DNA of 31,208 nucleotides from Protostelium mycophagum (lineage: Eukaryota; Evosea; Variosea; Protosteliida; Protosteliaceae). The position numbers and the translations under genes were made by a program. Positions 22,033 through 31,208 of the stretch are shown here, one piece after another. Position 1 is the stretch's first letter. Every line of letters begins with the position of its first letter. The notes beneath the pieces were generated by a model. It made no database searches, was not told the origin of the DNA, and saw nothing but the letters and a program-made list of their open reading frames with translations. The stretch spans positions 1-31,208 of the forward strand of contig MZNV01000624.1 of the NCBI GenBank assembly GCA_002081555.1, read 5' to 3'.

Positions 22033-25000
22033 ATGTGGACCCTCTTCTCGCTGTCCTTTTTCTTCACTTCATGCTTTTGTGTTATAATAGTTTCTCCAAG
22101 CAATTGGACATGTGAGGATCTTCCGTTTTATATAGTTGAGCTGAATCTTCTGCAGCAATACAAAATTCAAATCTTGATACTACTGTTTTCCTTCAACCTG
22201 GAACATATACAGGTACATTCTGTCCGAGCTCATACTTGAGTTGGACATTCAATGGAAATGGATCGGCGACTATGCAGAATACAACGTGGAGTAGCTTTGC
22301 AAATCTCACTGTAATGGGTGTAACATTCAAGAAGTCGTTGGTGAGTGCCTCACAGATGTTGAGAGGATGACGAATCAAGTTGACCTTTTCCACGAGTAAA
22401 ACGGCGACTTTTCAAAACTGCACATTCACTGGGTATTCGTCTGGACAAATTCTACAAGTACAGAATTATCAATTGATTACTTTTGATGACTTGATTCCAG
22501 GCGATGGGTGGGACGTATTTGTTGGATAATTGCATTTTCCAGCAAAACTACGGGATGAGTGAGCACTTTCCACACAAAGAATGAATTGACAATTACAGCG
22601 GCAATAATCTATTCACGCACTAGCAGCTTCAGCTTGGTTAACAGCATTATTAGAGACAATACCATCGGGAGCAATTACAACATTTATTTTGATTCTGGCA
22701 ATCTCACAATCGCAAATACTATATTTAAAAATAATACGGTTCTGAATAGTGGGGGCGCATTGTACACAACGTCGTCCAACGTTTATATGAAGAACTGCAC
22801 GCTGGACTCTAATAGAGCAGGCAATGGGAGCTCCGGTGGTGCGGGAAAATTCGGTGGTGCCATTTATGGTACATCAACTTCACTGTTTGTTGATCACTGT
22901 AATTTCACTAATAACGTCGCTTACGGGCATGGTGGTGCGGTTGCGGTTGGAAACGATTGCTTTCTTCAGTTAAACAACTCCAATTTTGCAAATAATACCG
23001 CTATATCAAATATGATGATCTACGGTGAATCATTCAAATCAACTTCTACAATTGACTTGGACAGGGGGAGGTGCCATCGGCTTTATTGGGACTGGGACTT
23101 TGAACATCTACAACTCGACATTCTTCAATAATTCTGCAGCACGAGGGGGGGATATATCGACACCAAACCCAGGAGTTGTCATTTCTATCCGCAGTTGCAT
23201 ATTTAATTTGAGTGCAGCAGTCAGCAGTAAGGATATCTAATGATTAACATGGTCACTGAATGTCATAGTTCAAGCTGGGACCGGGGGTGCGTTCTGATAT
23301 TATTAGGATACAAATAACATCTGCAGGATCTATCTACTCGCAGAGTGGAACGGCTATGATTTACCAATGTTCCTTCACCAGTCAATACTCCATCACAGGC
23401 GCGATCTATGCCATAAACTCGTATTTTATCATAGACAGAAGTGTTTTCGTCGGGCAAACTGGTGAGCCTTCACGAATTGTCAACAAGCATTAAGACACTT
23501 AGGGGGGAGCATTTTCGCATCTGGAAGTAACATCACGATCTTGAATTCTACTTTCTGCAGTAATAATGGTACTGGGACGATCGTGACCAACCCACCTTAC
23601 ATTCTTCGTATCTACAATAGCTCTATCAGTCAATCCAGCGGGGGTGGCATTCTCGGAGCAAGCGGAGGATCTCCCGCCACCGTCATCATTCAAAATTCGA
23701 ATTTTAGTAACTCTAAGTCCGGACTTAACATCCGAAACGCAAATACCAGCATAGCAGATAGTGCCTTCAACAACATCGGTGGAGAGGCCATCATAGTTAG
23801 CAGCTCTGTCAGCACCAGCATCACCGGGTGTACATTCAATAACATCAGTGCATCTCAATCTACGGTTACATTGTCTTCTTCCACCGCACTAGTCCACAAT
23901 TGCACATTCTCAAACATGATAGTGAGCTCAGCAGCACAGCAGCAATGTATGATTGGAGTTGTCACCGTGTATTCGGGGAACGTCGCGGTTGCGGGGTGTA
24001 ATTTCCGCAGCATGAAAGGGCAGATTAGTTCTATTTTTGGAACAGGCGGGACATTCAATATCTTATCCAGTATTATTTCAGGAAACAACAAATGTCCTGC
24101 AATCGCCCTGAGCCATTGCAGATATACATTAAACAATATGACATTCGAAAAAATCACCTCGAGCTCCTCTGGCGCTGGTCTAAGCACCTCAAACACTTAT
24201 AACTCATTTATATACAACACAAATTTCAGTAGCATCGCTTCCGTCGCAAATGGCGGGGCATTTGCATCATATAATGACACTGGAACCACAATCAAATCTT
24301 GTATTTTCAATCGCACTTCTGCCCAACTGAATGGAGGAAGTCTGTACCTCTATGGAAGCTCAAACTTTCACATCGTGAGCAGCGCCTTTCTTTTTGGAAA
24401 AGTCGGCGGAGACGGTGGTGCCATCTTCTCCTCCGGAAATGGCTCTCTGATGCTCTCATCGTGTCTTCTTTACGGAAATCACGCAGTAAGAGGAGGCGCA
24501 CTGTACATCTCATCGAATCTACAAGTCCAGAATTCACAATTCTTGTTGAATGCAGCTGCGAAGGGCTCTGCAATCATGCTCCAAGGTGGGTGGAGATAAA
24601 AAGAGACGTCATGACACAGACAGGTTTCAATAACACGATTAAGTCGAGTTATTTTATCTCCAACAACCAGTATGGTGGGTTGGATGACCTCGGGTCCGTT
24701 TACTTCTCTCCAACTGTCAGCAATTCTTCTTTGCTTCTGGAGAACGATACCTTCAAATCTACGACGGATTTCCAACACTTTTTTTCTGACAATGGGACCA
24801 CCGTGGTGGATGACGTCACCGTCTCTCCTTGCGGTGGGAATTACAGTTTTGCGGTTGGCAGAGTAAATTGCACGTAAGAATCCGTCACAATGAGGACCAT
24901 CTGAAAAGTCCAGAGTAAACTTCTCTGCACTAACCAACATCCTCTCCACGTTGCCTCAGAATGGACCTCTACCTGCGGACCGAATTGCTTCGACTGCTTT

Positions 25001-26957
25001 TGCATTGCTCAACCAAACCAAATCTTTCACCTTCTCGCTCGATGGAATCGTCGTCTCTGCCTCCCGCATACAGAGTGTACACAGCTCTTCACTGGTCATC
25101 ACCACTGAAAATGGAAACCTGACCACGACCACTTCTATATCTCCACATACGTTAACTCAATTCAATGCTACGGGAGGAATGGTACTCATGACTAGCACGC
25201 CTCGTAATGCTCTCGAGCGAACTACAGCATTAACGCGAGTATATAATATGGTGTTTATTTCGACAATGGGAGATTAACCTCGAATTAGGTACGCGCCCAT
25301 CATCGGAGTGACCATCTACAACAGCGATCAGCAGGAGCTTGAGATTGATAATAGTAGCGCATCCATCAACATTAGCATCTCGTACCAAAACCAAGTCAAA
25401 GGTAAGTCTTTGGACATAAAAGGCAACAGAACGCTGTTTTATGATAAGAAATATTCAAGTATATTTAATGTCGCGTTCTGAAAAGACGCACAAAAGTCTT
25501 GTAAATAAATGGCAAATCAATCCGGAATATAATATAAAAAGAGCCTCTAATTCAACAAAACAAAAACACTTAAGAATGAATAGATCTTGAATGTATCTAT
25601 TTGGACGAGATAAACAACATTTGGAAGACAGACGGTTGTCATACTCTTCAATTGGAGGATCTCACCATGCTCTGCTTGTGCAACCATCTCACTAATTTCA
25701 CTCTTGGTGTCCTTCAAAACCAAGACAACGATAATCTGGTACGAGATCGTCCTCATCTTTTCTAAAACATACAGAGAATCAAGATCATCATTGGTGCCAC
25801 AGTAGGAGGTGTATCATTGGCTATTGTCGTGATTGTCACCGCCATACTCATCGCTAGAAAGGTTGGGTCTCAAGAACCAACAAAAACTCAATGTTGCAGA
25901 GGAAGCTACCCGGAGTTTCCGTACCTGTTGAGATGCAGAGATACTTGTTGACTGACAGAGAGTTGATGTATGAAGATCCATACAGGATGATCTACATGTA
26001 TAGAGGTGAGTATTCTTGTGCCGTCCCATAATGATGAGCAGGTATGTACACGGGCTCAGCAGTCGTGCTCAAGTTGGTGAAAAACGAGTCTTTAGAACTG
26101 AAACGCATGATGCACGAGATCGACACACTCAAGGTGACAATAACAGCATTATCTTATTGAAGGTTGTTTCTCAAGTGACAGAGGTTGCATCACCCTAACG
26201 TGATACAATTTTATGATATCTGGAAAGATCATGGTGAATTTGGATTTACCATGGAACATATTCAGGGCAGTACAAGTGTGTCTTCTCTGATGGAAGGTGA
26301 ACTGCCCCAGGACGTGCCCGTACTCATGTGAGGAATTCTTGTCGTTTATATTCTGAAAAGAACAGTGCGTGGCAGTTGGTTGGTGCCGCGGGTTATCTCC
26401 TGAGTATGGGGATGTTTCACGGAAATATCCAGCCGAGTCACGTGATGGTGAGGGTGGGAGGGGATTACAAATATACGGTCAAGTTAATCAGCTTCGGAGA
26501 TGCCTCAACCCATTCGACACCTTCATGTCTAAGGAAATTCAGTCAGTGGCACGTAAGTTGACACGTGTTTAGTTCATCCGGATGATCATGTCGATCAGGC
26601 TCCTGAGATACGTGATGGCGGCGTTGCGACGGAGTTCTCTGAGGTCTATTCTATATGTGTTCTGCTCAGAACGTTGATCGAAGGACAACCCGATGGATCT
26701 GATCCATCAGCAGAGGGCCATCTGGCAAAGTGGGATGACAATTTATATTCCAAAGTTTCGCCATGGTGAGTCAGAACTCCGTTGATGGAATGTTAAATTT
26801 GACCAGCTGGTCACAAAAACCAGAGGAGAGGAAGACTCTGGAACATCTGAGCGCCGACATGAAAAGCCACATCATCGACATCGTGCCCAATTCTCCTCTA
26901 AACACAGACCGAATCATCACCGATTTAAACTCCTCTGGCGTTTATGTGATGGCTTGA
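22033..26957 (+). CDS. Receptor pseudokinase: PMP beta-helix ectodomain, GPS site, TM, kinase-like domain, 20 exons
   Basis: Exons: 22033-22111, 22156-22340, 22380-22457, 22501-22558, 22599-23024, 23065-23226, 23269-23286, 23327-23461, 23503-24585, 24624-24873, 24914-25150 (end uncertain), 25289-25401, 25584-25738, 25775-25861, 25900-26005, 26042-26133, 26182-26327, 26366-26552, 26599-26765, 26807-26957; about 1304 residues. Order: signal peptide (MWTLFSLSFFFTSCFC), SPSNW, PMP-type GGAI/F.NN repeats, a GAIN-like region (about 830-940), and a GPS with WKTDGC and LCLCNHLTNFTLG (probable cleavage before T978). Then come one membrane helix (about 996-1020) and a tyrosine-kinase-like fold (about 1030-1304). 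The kinase keeps the ATP-site Lys (VVLKLV, about 1068), helix-C Glu (1083), APE (1200-1202) and a CW...P..R segment. It has HGN for HRD, SFG for DFG and no glycine loop, so it is probably catalytically dead. Likely a plasma-membrane sensor; ligand unknown. Confidence 0.88.
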
Positions 26958-27110
26958 CGACCGCGTATTCAGAACATATTTATTTATATAAATGCTCAAT
27001 TTGGAAGGTGTCTTCGCCTCTTGGCTCCATTTCACCTTAAGGACTTTTATTCTCGGCCTCTTTCTCAACCGACAGCTGACTCCTGAAGCTGCAGCAAAGA
27101 GTTGGTGTTG

Positions 27111-30100
27111 ATGGCGCAGCTTAATGTGGTCATCTTTGTTCTTTGCTGTTGGATTTCACTGGCCGAAGGAGTGCCGATTTTCGCTGTATCAGTATCACCC
27201 GGCAATGTTTCAAGTGGTAAGGTTTGGGATGTTGTTCCATTCTTAAAACATGCAGTTTTGGGCTCCAGTTTCCTTACTTCTCCTTTCACCTTGACTTTCT
27301 CCCCAGGAATCTACCCTCTCGACTCACGTGCATTTCCTTTCTCACAGATCACTCTGCAGACAACAGGAACGGGTCCGGTCATCATCACCAACTCGAATAT
27401 CTCATTTCCTGGTCCTTCTTCTCTGACGATATCTAACTTGATCTTCAAGGCAACCACGCTCTTTATCAACAGCATCTTAATGGATAATTGTACTTTTATG
27501 ACCGCGCCTGCTGGGACTGCTCAATTAATCACGGTATGTTAAATTCTTGTTGATGTTCTGACATTCGGAGACATCATCAAACGCCACTGCACAGATCACC
27601 ATCACTAACACCGTCTTTACCAACATCATCGCAACTAATGGTAATCCACAGATTGTCTTCCGTTTTTTAATGTGATTTTCTAGCTGTAATTAAACCCTCC
27701 TCACCAAATGTCAATTTCACAAATTGTCTATTCTCCAACATCTCGATCACTTCGAATAATCCGCAGTTCGGTATGTCTTCTTGTGTAATGTAAGATGATC
27801 TTCTGTAGGGCCACTTTCTCTTCCATCTGGAGGCACAGTCACAGGATGCCAATTTTTTAATAATTCAAATTGTGAGTCTACCCCGCCATGAATACATGAT
27901 GACAAAATTAACTTTGTCAGATCAAGGAGGGGGAGCAATCTCAATCAGTGGGCCCACCACTATAAATAATTGTAATTTTTCAAACAACACCGTGACCGCA
28001 GCCTCCAGCTCTGGAGCGTGTATTTTCGCAACAGACAACGTCACCGTCATTAGCTCCACCTTTACAAGCAATATGGCTCCTAACTCAGGAGGTGAAGAGC
28101 TTCTCAAATGCGCATGAGAGTGACTAATCAGGTGCTATCTATGCGAGAGGGAACGTAACTCTTTCGAACTGTAGTTTTATTGGCAATTCAGTAGTGGGAG
28201 GGGCTGGTGGTGCTCTTTATGTTTCATCTACGGTAATTACTTTTGCAACAATTCAACTCACCACAAAAGGCCTTCACGAATATATCTGGGTGTAATTTCA
28301 AAAATAATATTGCTAATCGCGGAGGTGATTATGACGGAAGAGATATTATTTGACTGTTGCAGGTGCTATTTATATCGAACAATCAAGATTAGTGATTTCA
28401 AGTACTTTGATCGATTCTAACATTGCCCCGCTGAGTGAGTTTTGTTTATACTCTTGGATTGATCAATCACTCTACGAGCTTTTGAGGAGAAATCGCCCTT
28501 AAGATTTCAGCTTGTCTCTGAGATTTATTCATCAAAAACAGGATTTAATCTCAAAAATGCTTTGCAGGTCAATTGACCTGGTCATCCTCTTGTGAATGAT
28601 GGTCTGACTTTGATAGGTTCGGCCGCATTATTAAAGTGCAACAGCATCAATTTGGTTGATCTGGTCGTCACAAATAATACCAACACCGGTCAAAATACGA
28701 ATACTTCTGTCTTCGATATTGCACCGTCAGCTTATTCAGTAATTAATATCACAAACTCTGTGTTTATATTAAACACGGTGAGTTTCTTTGTTATATTAAC
28801 CTGATGATGTTGTAGAATGTCAACTCCGGAGGAGTCCTCCGTCTCTTAACTGGAAGTCTATTGTTCACTGTGATGAATAATGTCACGATATCGAACAATG
28901 GTATAGGTACCAGAGCATTGTATATGTCCAGCACGGGCACACTATCCTCTGCAAATATCGCCGGCTTGATCATTTCCAACACCTCAAGTACGGTTGCATT
29001 ACAAACTGTTACCACAACATCGATTGACCCTCACAGATTACGGACCGGATACCTTTGGAGCAGTTTACATTAACCAATTCAACCTGAGTCTATTGAACAG
29101 CTCCTTTACACACAACCTGGGGTACAGAGGAGGCGGACTTAGCGTGGTGAAATCCAACGCAAACCTTATGAATTGTCTCTTTGCGTGGAATAATAGTACG
29201 GGGAGCGCTACTCAGGGTACTCTATCTGATACTATATTTCCCGGTGGTGGAGCTATTTATGCAGAGAATTCCCAATTGTGGATTTATTCTTCAAACTTCA
29301 CCGGGAATGCCGCCGCAGTAGATACCGGTTAGTCAATTTGACCGTCTATTTCTTCTGAATGTAACAGCGATTGGAGCTGCCATTTATCTGAATCCAACTT
29401 TATCCCCAAACTCATTGTTTATTTCTCAGTGTTTATTTACACAAAATTATGTTGGTGGAGGGACCATTGGCATCTCCCAGATGTATATTTCTTTCGACTT
29501 TACAGCCACAATTCAAGACAGTGCTTTCATCAACAATTATGTGCCCTTCGGCTCCATTATCTGGATATCATGGTTTTTTAAGACCAATCTTCTATCTAGT
29601 CAATTGAATATCACTCGCGTGAATGCCACTGGAAACATGAATACTGCCTCGGATACTTCGGCCCCAAGCCTGCTATTTTTTGACCAATACATCCCCCCCG
29701 TAAACATACAAAACAGTACCTTCGTCAACAACCAAAATAGTCAGTGATATCAATGATTCGTTTATATCAGTTCTGCTGACATTTACAGCGGTATTTTTGT
29801 ACGAGACTGCCGATTATGCGAATAATGTACCCATAATAATGAATAGCTTGAGTGGGTACAATAACTGGGCACTGCTTGATCTCTCCGAGTCAACGTTCTA
29901 TGGCAATATAATTATCACGGACGTCACTATGAACAATTGTACCGCCTGGGATTCATTTGTCAATATGCCTGGGGGTGTATTGACGACTGTTCGATGTAAT
30001 TTCGCAGGTATCGTTGGTACCGTAGTTTCGGTGAGGATCTATTGATTAAAAACATGAGGTACTGATTGGTCATTCAGCTAGCCAATACCCAATGGGCAGA

Positions 30101-31208
30101 TAACTCTTCCATATTATCGAATTCAATGCAAGGCGTCCATCTCAGCTCTTACTCAGTGGTTGCTCTTACCAACACCTTGATCTACAACTGTACAAATACT
30201 GGTGCTGGTACTTTTGGAGGCGGTATACAAGCCGAATCGTCCACTTTGGTTCTACAAAACGTGACCATTTCCAGTAACACAGCCGATTTTGGTGGCGGGA
30301 TTTACATCTCTGGTGGTTCATTGACTGGTGGATATATTGTCAATAATTATGCTACTACGGATGGAGGCGGCATCTGGTCTGCCGGTACATCACCTATATC
30401 TGCGACACAGATCGTGGGCAATTGGGCAAACAACGGCAGCGCACTATGGGCCTCGTACAGCTATGGGGACACATCTGCACTCATCTCAAACAACAATATC
30501 GCGGGTAAGGTCAAAGTGTTTTCTCATGGCTGAGACACATAGGAAATCAAGGCACGATCGGAACATTATTTCTTTCTTCATTGGGCCCCAATGTCTACCT
30601 CAACAGTAACCAGATTTGGAATAATCATGTCGATAGCGAAGGAGCTGCGATGTTTATCAGCGGAGGAAATGTCTTATCGAATGATAGTATCGCGAATAAC
30701 TCCGTAACCAGTAATTCTCCGATGTCTACGCCATTCGTCTTGTATCAAAATTCGGTACTGAGAGTGAGTCCCAATAAAATAAATTTTACTCACAGTTACA
30801 GATCAACACATCATTGAATAATCAAGCTGCTTTTCTAGACGTGGGCAGCACTCTCATCACTATGGATGCTAATCCAAGTATCACATGCCCTTTTCCGGCG
30901 CTTGTCTCCCATCAGATGCTAAATTGGAGTTGTGTTTTGGTACCGGAGACAACAAGCGAAGCCTTCACTAGCACAGAATACCAGTCCAGTAGCATCGCTC
31001 AGACAACAACCGAAGCCCAATCTACAACAGAATATGATACATCTTCAGTTGCGCAATCTACAACTGAAGCCGGTACATCTACAATTGCACGATCTTCAAC
31101 AGAGGCACAATCTACAACAGAATATGGCACATCTTCAGTTGCGCAATCTACAACTGAAGCCGGTACATCTACAATTGCACGATCTTCAACAGAGGCACAA
31201 TCTACAAC
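27111..31208 (+). CDS. Pmp3: PMP-repeat protein with Ser/Thr-rich stalk, cut by window end
   Basis: Exons: 27111-27216, 27256-27533, 27595-27640, 27684-27770, 27809-27871, 27921-28091, 28132-28232, 28270-28324, 28363-28434, 28617-28777, 28816-28987, 29037-29327, 29368-29739, 29789-30030, 30078-30504, 30543-30763, 30802 to beyond the window; at least 1090 residues. Signal peptide MAQLNVVIFVLCCWISLAEG, then beta-helix repeats (GGGAI, NFTGNAA, GGGIYISGG) rich in N-glycosylation sites. From about residue 990 the chain becomes a Thr/Ser/Glu-rich stalk of 30-residue repeats. Exon 1 ends before a 39-base intron that is a multiple of three; homology to the receptor supports removing it. The last intron has two acceptors 6 bases apart (exon from 30796 or 30802), both in frame. 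It starts 153 bases after the receptor's stop, same strand, so a tandem paralogue. Whether a membrane helix or kinase follows is not visible. Confidence 0.85.
31021..31208 (+). repeat. 90-bp tandem repeat coding a Thr/Ser-rich stalk
   Basis: Units begin at 31021, 31111 and 31201 (TCTACAACAGAATATG). The first two differ by two bases (GAT versus GGC codon). Each encodes 30 residues built on TTEA/SSTE themes. The array continues past the window. Confidence 0.95.

Noticed and set aside
24479-24949. Minus-strand frame of 156 residues opposite the receptor
   Set aside because: Antisense shadow of exons with a clear PMP-repeat reading on the other strand; no family resemblance.
27217-27255. Retaining the 39-base segment as coding in Pmp3
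   Set aside because: It has good GT...AG ends, and the spliced form lines up better with the start of the receptor; retention as a minor isoform remains possible.
28563-28616. Extra mini-exon in Pmp3 with a 25-base intron
   Set aside because: The intron would be shorter than any other seen here; skipping from 28434 to 28617 keeps frame with one 182-base intron.
5434-31208. Bacterial (Chlamydia) origin of the DNA because of PMP, CPAF-like and LacA-like proteins
   Set aside because: Every gene needs many short introns, and copine, FYVE and mitochondrial carrier genes are eukaryotic.

Overview
This is nuclear DNA of a eukaryotic microbe. Every confident gene is cut by short introns, mostly about 35-140 bases, with GT...AG ends and one probable GC...AG intron, and spliced frames stay open only when these are removed. 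Copine, FYVE, tyrosine-kinase-like pseudokinase and GPS domains together suggest a free-living amoeba-type protist. A protosteloid or other amoebozoan is my best guess, at low confidence. Gene density is high and both strands are used.

Layout: 1-2138 is AT-rich, with decayed coding-like sequence and a family of TCAGAACA inverted repeats. 2139-4637 (-) is a complete 14-exon copine. 5087-5529 is a recent tandem duplication of the 3' end of the next gene. 5434-10732 (-) is an 18-exon secreted protein (Pmp1) made of chlamydial-type PMP beta-helix repeats. 11478-13760 (-) is a 14-helix MFS transporter. 14318-15745 (+) is a FYVE protein. 16027-18227 (+) is a secreted S41/CPAF-like peptidase. 18638-19418 (+) is a maltose/galactoside-type O-acetyltransferase. 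19505-20940 (-) is a mitochondrial-carrier-like protein, convergent with the acetyltransferase. 20941-22032 is AT-rich and holds an integrase fossil. 22033-26957 (+) is a single-pass receptor with a PMP-repeat ectodomain, a GPS autoproteolysis site, one membrane helix and a degenerate kinase domain. 27111 to the window end (+) is a third PMP-repeat protein, cut off inside a Ser/Thr-rich 90-bp repeat.

The most striking content is the three PMP proteins. One is a receptor joining an adhesion-GPCR-style GPS (C-x-C-N-H-L-T) to a tyrosine-kinase-like pseudokinase (HGN for HRD, SFG for DFG). One looks fully secreted. The third may be another receptor whose stalk has just begun at the window edge. 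Pmp1 grew by duplication of a five-exon block whose exon lengths and intron phases are still recognisable. Other patterns worth following are short perfect palindromes just upstream of several start codons, a TTACCGTG motif, and TGTCGACA octamers seen only in introns of two genes. Exon boundaries were read by eye from splice signals and frame continuity, so single boundaries may be off by a few bases.
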